A DNA stretch of 64,000 bases from Cellulomonas fimi ATCC 484 (lineage in GTDB: Bacteria > Actinomycetota > Actinomycetes > Actinomycetales > Cellulomonadaceae), in assembly GCF_000212695.1 (NCBI RefSeq), contig NC_015514.1, positions 1,488,001 through 1,552,000 on the forward strand. Direction: 5' to 3'. The notes beneath the pieces are model-generated. The model had not been told where the DNA came from. It worked only from the letters and a program-made list of their open reading frames with translations, and searched no databases. Of this stretch, positions 34,136 through 44,293 are shown piece by piece (position 1 is the first letter of the stretch; every line of letters starts with the position of its first letter). The position numbers were made by a program, and so were the translations under genes.

Positions 34136-36274
34136 GTGGCCGACGACACGCAGACCGCGTCCGACGCGCTGCTGCGCCTCGCGGCGGCCTACGACATCAC
34201 GCCCGACTGGTGGGGCTTCGACGGGCAGCACAACGTCGCGTCCGCGGCGACGCTGCAGGGCGTGCTCGCGGCGCTCGGCGTCGACGCCTCCTCGCCCGAG
34301 CGCATCGAGCTCGCGCTCGCGCACCGCGAGGACATGCCGTGGCGGCGCACGCTGCCCCCCGTCGTCGTCGTGCGCGAGGGCCGGCACGCCCACGTGCCCG
34401 TCCACGTCACGCACGGTGACCCGGTCGAGGTCTGGCTCGAGCTGGACCCGGAGGTCGGCGGCGGCAGGCGCGAGCTCACGCAGGCCGACGTGCCCGTCGC
34501 GCCGCGCACCGTCGACGGCCGTCTCGTGGGGCGCGCGACCTTCACGCTGCCCGCCGACCTGCCGCTCGGCTGGCACGAGCTCCACGCGGACGGGCCGAGC
34601 GCGCACGGCCGCACACCCGTCGTGGTCACGCCCGACCGCCTCGAGCTGCCCGAGGTGCTCGAGGGCCGGCGCGCGTGGGGCGTCATGGCCCAGCTCTACT
34701 CGGTCCGCTCGCGGCGGTCGTGGGGCGTCGGGGACCTCGCGGACCTCGCGGACATCGGCGCCCTCACCGCGCGGCTCGGTGCGGACTTCCTGCTCATCAA
34801 CCCCCTGCACGCGGCCGAGCCGCAGGTCCCGATGACCCCGTCGCCGTACCTCCCGACGACGCGCCGGTTCGTCAACCCGCTCTACGTCCGCGTCGAGGAG
34901 ATCCCCGAGGCCGCCTACCTCACGGCCGCCGACCGCACGCTCGTCGAGTGGGCCGGCGAGCAGGCCCTCGCGCTGGACACCGACCCCGGGCCGATCGACC
35001 GCGACGCCGCGTGGACCGCGAAGCGCTCGGCGCTCGAGGTCGTGTTCGCCGTGCCGCTGTCCGCCGCCCGCCAGGCCGACCTCGACTCGTTCGTCGAGGA
35101 GCAGGGCCCGGGCCTGGAGACCTTCGCGCTGTGGTGCGCCCTGGCCGAGCGGTACGGCGCCGACACGCGCACCTGGCCCGCTGACGCGCTCGAGCCCGGG
35201 TCCGCGTTCGTCGCCGAGGCGCGCACCGAGCTGGCCGACCGCGTCGCGTTCCACCGGTGGCTCCAGTGGGTCGCCGACGAGCAGCTCGCGGCCGCGCACC
35301 GCACCGCGCTCGACAACGGCATGCTCCTGGGGGTCATGCACGACCTCGCCGTCGGCGTGCACCCGCAGGGCGCGGACGTGTGGTCGCTCGGCGACGTGCT
35401 CGCCCGGGGCGCGAGCGTCGGCGCGCCGCCCGACATGTACAACCAGCAGGGCCAGGACTGGTCGCAGCCGCCGTGGCAGCCCGACGCGCTCGCGCGCGCC
35501 GCGTACCGGCCCTACCGCGACATGCTGCGCACGGTCCTGCGGCACGCGGGCGCGATCCGCATCGACCACGTGCTCGGGCTGTTCCGTCTGTGGTGGGTGC
35601 CGCAGGGTGCGTCCCCGTCCGAGGGGGCGTACGTGCGCTACGACCACGAGGCGCTCGTCGGGATCCTCGCGCTCGAGGCGCACCGCGCGGGCGCGGTCGT
35701 CATCGGCGAGGACCTGGGCGTCGTCGAGCCTTGGGTCCGCGACTACCTGTCGGAGCGCGGCATCCTCGGCACGTCGGTGCTGTGGTTCGAGCGCGACATG
35801 CACGGCGCGCCCCTGGAGCCGCAGCACTACCGCGAGCTCGTCCTCGCGACCGTGACGACGCACGACCTGCCGCCGACCGCCGGCTACCTCGCGGGGGAGC
35901 ACGTCGCGATCCGCGAGCGGCTGGGGCTGCTCACCGAGCCGGTCGCCACCGTGCGCGCCGCCGCGGCAGCCGAGCGGGACCGCATGCTCGACGCGCTGCG
36001 CGCCCGCGACCTGCTCGGTCCCGACCCCTCCGAGCGGGAGATCGTCGAGGCGCTGCACCGGTACGTGCTGGCCACGCCGTCCGTGCTCGTCGGTGTCTCG
36101 CTCGCGGACGCGGTCGGGGAGCGGCGCGCGCAGAACCAGCCGGGCACGGACCAGGAGTACCCGAACTGGAAGGTGCCGCTCGCGGACAGCGCCGGACAGG
36201 TCGTGCTCGTGGACGACCTGTTCACGAACGCCCGCCTGTACTCGCTGGCCGCGGTCATGAACGAGTGGCGCTGA
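34136..36274 (+). CDS. malQ: 4-alpha-glucanotransferase (amylomaltase)
   Basis: A 712-residue GH77 enzyme that transfers maltodextrin segments in glycogen and maltose metabolism. Residues about 1-165 are the extra N-terminal region of actinobacterial MalQ (RLAAAYDITPDWWGFDGQ). The barrel contains WGVMAQLYSVRSRRSWGVGDL, FLLINPLHA and SPYLPTTRRFVNPLY. The catalytic residues lie in IRIDHVLGLFR (nucleophile Asp), VIGEDLG (acid/base Glu) and TTHDLPPTAGYL (transition-state Asp). The start is GTG 34136; CAGGAT ends 6 nt upstream, suggesting a leaderless message. Confidence 0.94.
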   Translation: MADDTQTASDALLRLAAAYDITPDWWGFDGQHNVASAATLQGVLAALGVDASSPERIELALAHREDMPWRRTLPPVVVVREGRHAHVPVHVTHGDPVEVWLELDPEVGGGRRELTQADVPVAPRTVDGRLVGRATFTLPADLPLGWHELHADGPSAHGRTPVVVTPDRLELPEVLEGRRAWGVMAQLYSVRSRRSWGVGDLADLADIGALTARLGADFLLINPLHAAEPQVPMTPSPYLPTTRRFVNPLYVRVEEIPEAAYLTAADRTLVEWAGEQALALDTDPGPIDRDAAWTAKRSALEVVFAVPLSAARQADLDSFVEEQGPGLETFALWCALAERYGADTRTWPADALEPGSAFVAEARTELADRVAFHRWLQWVADEQLAAAHRTALDNGMLLGVMHDLAVGVHPQGADVWSLGDVLARGASVGAPPDMYNQQGQDWSQPPWQPDALARAAYRPYRDMLRTVLRHAGAIRIDHVLGLFRLWWVPQGASPSEGAYVRYDHEALVGILALEAHRAGAVVIGEDLGVVEPWVRDYLSERGILGTSVLWFERDMHGAPLEPQHYRELVLATVTTHDLPPTAGYLAGEHVAIRERLGLLTEPVATVRAAAAAERDRMLDALRARDLLGPDPSEREIVEALHRYVLATPSVLVGVSLADAVGERRAQNQPGTDQEYPNWKVPLADSAGQVVLVDDLFTNARLYSLAAVMNEWR

Positions 36275-36372
36275 CCCTCCGGCGACTCTCCAGCGGCCCT
36301 CCGCCGACGTGGCCGTCGCCGCCCGCCCCGCGGGGGTCCGTGTGCTGCTGGGGGCCGTGACAGGATCACCGG

Positions 36373-36942
36373 GTGCCTGCCGACCCGCCCCGCCGCCTGC
36401 GCGTCGTCGGCAACTCCGGCGCGGGCAAGACGACGCTCGCCCGCGAGGCCGCCCGTCGTCTCGGCGTCGGCCACCTCGAGCTCGACGCCGTCTTCTGGGC
36501 CGAGCACTGGACGATGCGCGACGTGGCCGAGGCGCACGCGCTCCTGCGCGACTTCCTCGCGTCGCCGGGGGCGCGCGACGGGTGGGTCACCGACGGGAAC
36601 TGGAACTCGCGCCGCGGGGAGCTCCTCGAGGACGCCGACGCCGTGGTGTGGCTCGACTACCCGCGCCGTGTCGTCATGGCGCGGGTACTGCGCCGCACCC
36701 TGCGCCGCGGGGCGCTGCGCGAGGAGCTGTGGCACGGAAACCGTGAGCGGTTGCGCAACCTGCTGCGCCGCGAGCCGGACGAGAACATCGTGCTGTGGTC
36801 CTGGACGCAGCACGAGAGCTACCGGGAGCGCTACGCCGCGCTGGCCAGCAGCGGCGACGTGCCGGTGATCCGGTTGCGCCACCCGCGCGAGGCCCGGGCC
36901 TGGCTGGAGAGCCTGGAGCCCGGCACTCCCGGACGCGGCTGA
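36373..36942 (+). CDS. P-loop nucleotide kinase-like protein (FlaR/topology-modulation-like)
   Basis: A 189-residue P-loop protein. LRVVGNSGAGKTTLAREAARRLG (residues about 9-31) carries Walker A GNSGAGKTT, followed by HLELDAVFWAEHWT, WVTDGNWNSRRGELLEDADAVVWLDYPR and a Lid-like Arg-rich stretch RVLRRTLRRGALREELWHGNRERLRNLL. This matches the adenylate-kinase-like family often annotated as topology modulation protein. The substrate is unknown. CAGGAT ends 6 nt before GTG 36373 (leaderless type). The gene is convergent with pepN across a terminator. Confidence 0.8.
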   Translation: MPADPPRRLRVVGNSGAGKTTLAREAARRLGVGHLELDAVFWAEHWTMRDVAEAHALLRDFLASPGARDGWVTDGNWNSRRGELLEDADAVVWLDYPRRVVMARVLRRTLRRGALREELWHGNRERLRNLLRREPDENIVLWSWTQHESYRERYAALASSGDVPVIRLRHPREARAWLESLEPGTPGRG

Positions 36943-37009
36943 CGTCGGGAGCGACGGGCGACGTGCGGGCCACCCGTGGGGAGGGAACCGGCCCCCGGGT
37001 GGTTTGCCG

Positions 37010-37044
37010 CGGGTGGTCCGGCCGGTAGACGGCCGGACCACCCG
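37010..37044. terminator. Bidirectional hairpin terminator between the kinase-like gene and pepN
   Basis: Perfect 14-bp arms (37010-37023 and 37031-37044) with loop GGTAGAC between convergent genes. Confidence 0.8.
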
Positions 37045-37050
37045 TGCTGG

Positions 37051-39651
<2,601 letters not shown>

Positions 39652-39929
39652 GCTGGCTGCTCCTTCGGCGAGGGGTCACGGCTCGTGGCCGCGCCCGATC
39701 ATCGCACGCGGAGCCGTGCGTCCGGCGGCCGCCCGGGCGCCGGCTGTGGACCGTGACGCGGCACGGCGGGGCTGTGGACGGACCGATGTGCGCGCGCCGG
39801 CCCGGGCGGGTGACACTCGGACGGCGCCGAGCCGGCCACGGCCCCGCCACGGGCACCGCGACGCGCCCGCGACGCCGCCCGAGACCCGCCCGAGATCCGC
39901 CCGAGACCCCGCCGAGCACGAGGAGCACC

Positions 39930-40544
39930 ATGACCGTCACCGCCACGCGCCCCGTCGTCGACTTCTGGTTCGACCCCGCCTGCCCGTGGGCCTGGCTGAC
40001 GTCGCGGTGGATGGACGAGGTCGCCGCGGTGCGCGACGTCGAGGTGCGCTGGCACGTCATGAGCCTGTCGGTCCTCAACGAGGGCCGGGACCTGCCGGCG
40101 AGCTACCGCGCGCTCATGGACGACTCCTGGGCGCCCGTGCGGGTGCTCGTCGCCGCGGCGCGCGACCACGGCGACGAGGTCCTCAAGCCGCTGTACGACG
40201 CCCTGGGCTCGCGCCGCCACACCGGCCGGCGCACCGACACGGCCGCGATCGTCGCCGAGGCGCTCGCCGAGGTCGGGCTGCCAGCCGGGCTCGCGGAGGT
40301 CGGCGGGACCGCGGAGGTCGACGACCTGCTGCGAGCGTCGCACGGCGAGGCCCTCGCGCTCGTCGGCGACGAGGTGGGCACGCCCGTCGTCGCGATCGAC
40401 GGGGTGGGCTTCTTCGGCCCCGTCATCACGCCGGCACCCACGGGGCAGGACGCGGGCCGGCTGTTCGACGGGCTCGCGCTCGTCACGCAGGTGCCGGGCT
40501 TCTACGAGCTCAAGCGCACCCGGACGGTCGGACCGGCGGTCTGA
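39930..40544 (+). CDS. DsbA-family protein, mycothiol-dependent nitroreductase (Rv2466c)-like
   Basis: A 204-residue thioredoxin-fold protein from ATG 39930 with AGGAG upstream. VDFWFDPACPWAWLTSRWMDEV, RWHVMSLSVLNEGRDLP and VGTPVVAIDGVGFFGPVITPAPTG closely resemble mycobacterial Rv2466c, which uses mycothiol. In this protein the active-site motif is CPWA (Cys18, Ala21) where I recall CPWC in Rv2466c, leaving a single cysteine that would need a low-molecular-weight thiol as resolving partner. No signal peptide is present, so it is cytosolic. It ends FYELKRTRTVGPAV, as in the family. Confidence 0.86.
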   Translation: MTVTATRPVVDFWFDPACPWAWLTSRWMDEVAAVRDVEVRWHVMSLSVLNEGRDLPASYRALMDDSWAPVRVLVAAARDHGDEVLKPLYDALGSRRHTGRRTDTAAIVAEALAEVGLPAGLAEVGGTAEVDDLLRASHGEALALVGDEVGTPVVAIDGVGFFGPVITPAPTGQDAGRLFDGLALVTQVPGFYELKRTRTVGPAV

Positions 40545-40619
40545 GCGTCCGGTTGGCCTGCCGGGTTCGTCCCGTGTGATCCTGTTCGTCGCCCGAGTCC
40601 CGCCGGTCCCAGGAGCTCC

Positions 40620-41129
40620 ATGACGTCGCCGCGCACGATCCGGACGCTCGTCGTCGTCGACGCCGTCCTGGTGACCGTGCTCGTCGTGCTGGCTGCGGCC
40701 TGGCTCACGTCGGGCCGGTCGCCCGGCGGGACGCAGGCCGCGGCGTCTCCCTCCGCCTCGGCGACGCCGACGGCGCAGGCCTCGCCGCCCGACGCGTTCC
40801 GGCTGCCGAGCGGCAACATCGCCTGCACGGTCGCCAGCGAGGGTGTGACCTGCACGATCGCCGACTTCACGTACGCGCCGCCCGCGGTGCCGGGCTGCAC
40901 CGGCACGACCGGGCACGTGATCACGCTCGGTCCCGACGGTGTCGCGTTCCCGTGCGAGGACGGTCCGGCGCCGACCGCCGCGGGCGACGACGTGCGCACG
41001 CTCGAGTACGGCTCGCAGTCACGCGTCGACGGCTGGACGTGCCGCAGCGCGACCGACGGCGTGACGTGCACGGGGCAGGACGGCACGGGGTTCCGGCTCG
41101 CGCGCGCGTCGTGGGACGAGGTGCCCTGA
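40620..41129 (+). CDS. Membrane-anchored secreted protein with a DUF6636-like domain
   Basis: A 169-residue protein from ATG 40620 with AGGAG 5 nt upstream. One N-terminal membrane segment (TLVVVDAVLVTVLVVLAAAWL, residues about 9-29) is followed by a Ser/Ala/Pro linker. The extracytoplasmic domain (residues about 58-165) contains FRLPSGNIACTV, the signature I associate with DUF6636, and six cysteines (ACT, TCT, GCT, PCE, TCR, TCT) that could form three disulfides. No function is known. Confidence 0.72.
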   Translation: MTSPRTIRTLVVVDAVLVTVLVVLAAAWLTSGRSPGGTQAAASPSASATPTAQASPPDAFRLPSGNIACTVASEGVTCTIADFTYAPPAVPGCTGTTGHVITLGPDGVAFPCEDGPAPTAAGDDVRTLEYGSQSRVDGWTCRSATDGVTCTGQDGTGFRLARASWDEVP

Positions 41130-41150
41130 CCGGTCGCGCGCCGCGATGAC

Positions 41151-41185
41151 GACGGGCGGGTCGCGCGGCACGCGACCCGCCCGTC
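41151..41185. terminator. Bidirectional hairpin terminator
   Basis: Perfect 15-bp arms (41151-41165 and 41171-41185) with loop CGGCA lie between the convergent DUF6636-like and M13 peptidase genes. Confidence 0.8.
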
Positions 41186-41198
41186 GGTGCTCACGTGC

Positions 41199-43184
41199 TC
41201 ACCAGATGCGGACCCGCTCCGCGGGGTCGAGGTACAGCGCGTCGCCGGGCTGCACGTCGAACGCGTCGTAGTACGCGTCGACGTTGCGCACCACGCCGTT
41301 GCAGCGGAACTCGTTGGGGGAGTGCGGGTCCGTCGCCAGGCGCCGGACGACCTCCTCGTCCCGCCCCTTCGACTGCCACACCTGCGCCCAGCCGAGGAAC
41401 ACCCGCTGCGCACCGGTCAGCCCGTCGACCACGGGGGCCTCCGCGAGGGGCCGGCCCAGCGCGATCTCGTAGGCGGCCAGCGCGATCGACAGCCCGCCGA
41501 GGTCGCCGATGTTCTCGCCGATCGTGAGCGCGCCGTTGACGTGGTGCGAGCCGCCGAGCTGCGCGGGGGAGAACGCGTCGTACTGCGCGACGAGCGCGCG
41601 GGTGCGCGCGTCGAACTCGGCGCGGTCCTCGGCGGTCCACCAGTCCTCGAGCCGGCCGGTGCCGTCGTACTTGGAGCCCTGGTCGTCGAAGCCGTGCCCG
41701 ATCTCGTGCCCGATCACGGCGCCGATGCCGCCGTAGTTCACGGCGTCGTCGGCGTCGGCGTCGAAGAACGGCGGCTGCAGGATCGCGGCGGGGAACACGA
41801 TCTCGTTCATGCCGGGGTTGTAGTAGGCGTTGACGGTCTGCGGCGTCATGAACCACTCGTCGCGGTCGAGCGGCTTGCCGATCTTCGCGAGCTCGCGGTC
41901 CTGCTCGAAGGCGTTGGCGCGGCGGACGTTGCCGAGCAGGTCGTCGGCCGCGACCTCGAGGGCCGAGTAGTCGCGCCAGCGCACGGGGTAGCCGATCTTG
42001 GGGGTGAACGCCTCGAGCTTGGCCAGGGCCTTGGCGCGGGTCTCCTCGCCCATCCAGTCGAGCCGCGCGATCGACTGCCGGTACGCCTCGACGAGGTGCG
42101 CGACGAGCTGGTCCATGCGCTCCTTGTGGCTCGGCGGGAAGTGCCGCTCGACGTACACCTTGCCGACCGCCTCGCCCAGCGCGCCCTGCACGAGCCCGAC
42201 GCCGCGCTTCCAGCGCTCGCGCAGCTCCTGCGCGCCGGTGAGCGTGCGGCCGTAGAAGTCGAAGTTCGCCTCGACGAGGTCGTCGGTGAGGTACGGCGCG
42301 CGGTCGCTGACCACGTGGTACGCGAGCCACGCCTTCCACGACTCCAACGGCTCCTTGTCCCACAGCGTCGCGAAACCCTCGGCGAAGGACGGCTCACGCA
42401 CGACGACGTGGTCGAGCGCACCGTGCGGCGCGCCGAGGGCCCGCGCCCAGGCGACCCAGTCGAACCCGGGGGCGCGCTCGGCGAGCGCGGCCAGCGTCAT
42501 GGGGTTGTAGGTGAGGTCGGCGTCGCGGTCCTGCACGACGTCCCAGTGGTGCGCGGCGAGCCTGGTCTCGAGGTCCACGACCGCGCCCGCGAGCGCATCC
42601 GCCGCGGCGTCGTCGGCGGCGACGCCCGCGAGGCGCAGCATGCGCGCGACGTGGGGGCGGTAGGCGGCCAGGACGGACGCGTACTGCTCGTCGCGGTAGT
42701 AGGACTCGTCGGGCAGGCCGAGCCCGGACTGCATGAGGTAGACGACGTAGCGCTCGGGGTCCTTGGCGTCGTTGTCGACCCAGAACCCGACGGCCGACGC
42801 GGCGCCGGTCCGCTGCAGCGCGCCGAGCGCGGCGGTGAGCTCGTCGCGCGTGGCGGCCTGCTCGACGAGGTCGAGGTCCTCGCGCAGCGGGGCGAGCCCG
42901 CGGGCCGCGATCGTGGCGGTGTCCATGAACGAGGCGTACACCGCGCCGACCTTGGCCTCGACGCCGTCGGCGTCCCCGGCCGCGGCGCTCGCGCCGGCGT
43001 CGACGATGATGTCGCGGACCTGCTCCTCCGCGCGGTCGTGCAGGGCACGGAAGGCGCCGTCCATGGCCCGGTCGGCCGGGATCTGGTGGGCGGCGACCCA
43101 CTTCCCGTTGACGTGGGAGAACAGGTCGTCCTGCGGACGGGTGGCGGGGTCGAGGGCGCTGAGGTCGATGCCGCTGCGGGTCAT
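41199..43184 (-). CDS. pepO: M13-family zinc metalloendopeptidase (PepO/neprilysin-like)
   Basis: A 661-residue peptidase. The N-terminal DLFSHVNGKWVAAHQIPADRA is the M13 start. NAYYNPGMNEIVFPAAILQPPFF is the substrate-binding strand, the zinc motif HEIGH (within GHEIGHGFDDQGSKYDG) lies near residue 495, and the third ligand Glu is in ENIGDLGG. The C-terminal FRCNGVVRNVDAYYDAFDV and final RIW match bacterial PepO. No signal peptide is present, so it is probably cytosolic. ATG 43184 is chosen because TAGGCT (43196-43191) ends exactly 6 nt upstream (leaderless type); GTG 43190 is an alternative. Confidence 0.93.
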   Translation of the reverse strand: MTRSGIDLSALDPATRPQDDLFSHVNGKWVAAHQIPADRAMDGAFRALHDRAEEQVRDIIVDAGASAAAGDADGVEAKVGAVYASFMDTATIAARGLAPLREDLDLVEQAATRDELTAALGALQRTGAASAVGFWVDNDAKDPERYVVYLMQSGLGLPDESYYRDEQYASVLAAYRPHVARMLRLAGVAADDAAADALAGAVVDLETRLAAHHWDVVQDRDADLTYNPMTLAALAERAPGFDWVAWARALGAPHGALDHVVVREPSFAEGFATLWDKEPLESWKAWLAYHVVSDRAPYLTDDLVEANFDFYGRTLTGAQELRERWKRGVGLVQGALGEAVGKVYVERHFPPSHKERMDQLVAHLVEAYRQSIARLDWMGEETRAKALAKLEAFTPKIGYPVRWRDYSALEVAADDLLGNVRRANAFEQDRELAKIGKPLDRDEWFMTPQTVNAYYNPGMNEIVFPAAILQPPFFDADADDAVNYGGIGAVIGHEIGHGFDDQGSKYDGTGRLEDWWTAEDRAEFDARTRALVAQYDAFSPAQLGGSHHVNGALTIGENIGDLGGLSIALAAYEIALGRPLAEAPVVDGLTGAQRVFLGWAQVWQSKGRDEEVVRRLATDPHSPNEFRCNGVVRNVDAYYDAFDVQPGDALYLDPAERVRIW

Positions 43185-43190
43185 GGGCAC

Positions 43191-43196
43191 AGCCTA
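43191..43196 (-). promoter_or_regulatory. -10-like element for leaderless pepO
   Basis: On the minus strand TAGGCT ends 6 nt before ATG 43184. No Shine-Dalgarno is visible. Confidence 0.45.
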
Positions 43197-43241
43197 CGGA
43201 CGGGTGGCAACGGCGGGCCGGGGGTGCGGCAGGATGAGCCC

Positions 43242-43694
43242 ATGCGGATCCACGTCGCCTCCGACCATGCCGGGTACGAGCTCAAGGCCGCGCTCGTCGA
43301 CCACCTGCGTTCCGCGGGCCACGACGTCGTGGACCACGGCGCGCACGAGTACGACGCGCTCGACGACTACCCGCCGTTCTGCTTCGCCGCGGGCGAGGCC
43401 GTCGTCGCGGAGCCGGGGAGCCTCGGCGTCGTGATCGGCGGCTCGGGCAACGGCGAGCAGATCGCCGCGAACAAGGTCCCCGGGGTGCGGGCCGCGCTCG
43501 CGTGGAACCTCGAGACGGCGCGCCTGGGCCGGCAGCACAACGACGCGAACGTCGTCGCCGTCGGGGCGCGGCAGCACTCGGTCGACGAGGCGCTCGAGCT
43601 CGTCGACGCGTTCGTCGGCGAGCCGTTCAGCGGCGACCCGCGTCACCAGCGCCGGATCGACCTGCTCGCCGAGTACGAGCGTTCGCACGGCTGA
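43242..43694 (+). CDS. rpiB: Ribose-5-phosphate isomerase B
   Basis: A 150-residue RpiB interconverting ribose-5-phosphate and ribulose-5-phosphate. MRIHVASDHAGYELK is the phosphate-binding N-terminus, and GVVIGGSGNGEQIAANKVPGVRAALAW carries the Glu (GEQ) that serves as base in the actinobacterial enzyme in place of the E. coli Cys. HNDANVVAVGAR follows. CAGGAT ends 6 nt before ATG 43242 without a Shine-Dalgarno (leaderless type). It lies 76 bp upstream of HPr, but a DasR-type operator separates them. Confidence 0.94.
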   Translation: MRIHVASDHAGYELKAALVDHLRSAGHDVVDHGAHEYDALDDYPPFCFAAGEAVVAEPGSLGVVIGGSGNGEQIAANKVPGVRAALAWNLETARLGRQHNDANVVAVGARQHSVDEALELVDAFVGEPFSGDPRHQRRIDLLAEYERSHG

Positions 43695-43714
43695 CCGGCG
43701 CGTCTCGCGCGATC

Positions 43715-43728
43715 GTGGTCTAGACCAC
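43715..43728. promoter_or_regulatory. DasR/NagR-type operator (dre) upstream of HPr
   Basis: GTGGTCTAGACCAC is a perfect 14-bp palindrome matching the known dre consensus ACTGGTCTAGACCACT. It lies 42 bp before the HPr start, and TAGGGT (43729-43734) directly beside it could be the -10 box, so bound repressor would block the promoter. Confidence 0.85.
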
Positions 43729-43770
43729 TAGGGTGGCGACAGTCGTCGTCGACACCCGTGGAGGCAGACC

Positions 43771-44040
43771 ATGCAGCGTTCCGTCGTCGTCGCCCTCGCC
43801 GAGGGCCTGCACGCCCGCCCGGCCGCGCTGTTCGTCGCGGCCGCGGCGCGACAGCCGGCGCCCGTGACGATCGCGAAGAACGGCTCGACGCCCGCGCCCG
43901 CGCGCTCGATCCTGGCCGTCATGACGCTGGGCGTCGGCAGCGGCGACGAGGTCGTCCTCGAGACGCCGGCGGACGACGACGACGCGGTGGCCTCGCTCGA
44001 CGCCCTCGAGGAGTTCCTGCGCCGCCCCGACGTCGCCTGA
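43771..44040 (+). CDS. ptsH: PTS phosphocarrier protein HPr
   Basis: An 89-residue HPr that carries phosphate from enzyme I to IIA. The phosphorylated His14 is in EGLHARPAALF, and Ser46 (ARSILAVMTLGV) occupies the position of the regulatory serine of Gram-positive HPr, though HPr kinase is not usual in actinobacteria. GGAGG is just upstream of the start. A perfect dre palindrome precedes it. Enzyme I copy 2 is convergent, separated by the 13-nt repeat and a hairpin. Confidence 0.95.
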   Translation: MQRSVVVALAEGLHARPAALFVAAAARQPAPVTIAKNGSTPAPARSILAVMTLGVGSGDEVVLETPADDDDAVASLDALEEFLRRPDVA

Positions 44041-44041
44041 C

Positions 44042-44196
44042 GTCGCGCACCGCGACACGGACCGCGGTCACGCACGGCCGTCGCGCACCGCCGTCGCGCA
44101 CCGCCGGCACGCCGCGCCGTCACGCACCGCCGTCACGCCCAGCCGTCACGCACGGCCGTCACGCACCGCCGTCACGCCCCGCTGTCGCGCACGGTC
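44042..44196. repeat. 13-nt tandem repeat array between HPr and enzyme I
   Basis: From 44067 to 44196 there are ten consecutive 13-nt units with consensus GTCACGCACCGCC (variants GTCGCGCACCGCC, GTCACGCACGGCC, GTCACGCCCAGCC and others). Two degenerate units extend the array back to 44042, 2 nt after the HPr stop. The period is not a multiple of 3 and no gene is evident in it. Confidence 0.9.
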
Positions 44197-44220
44197 CACG
44201 CACGCCCGCCGCCCGACCGG

Positions 44221-44267
44221 GAGGGCCGTCGCCGTCCGCCCTGCTGGAGCGGACGGCGACGGCCCTC
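44221..44267. terminator. Strong hairpin terminator between HPr and enzyme I
   Basis: Perfect 19-bp arms (44221-44239 and 44249-44267) with a 9-nt loop, between convergent HPr and enzyme I copy 2. Confidence 0.85.
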
Positions 44268-44293
44268 GGCGTCCCCGCCGGGGCCGGTGCCGG

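Noticed and set aside
44042..44196. 13-nt repeat as a CRISPR array
   Set aside because: The units are contiguous with no spacers and far too short.
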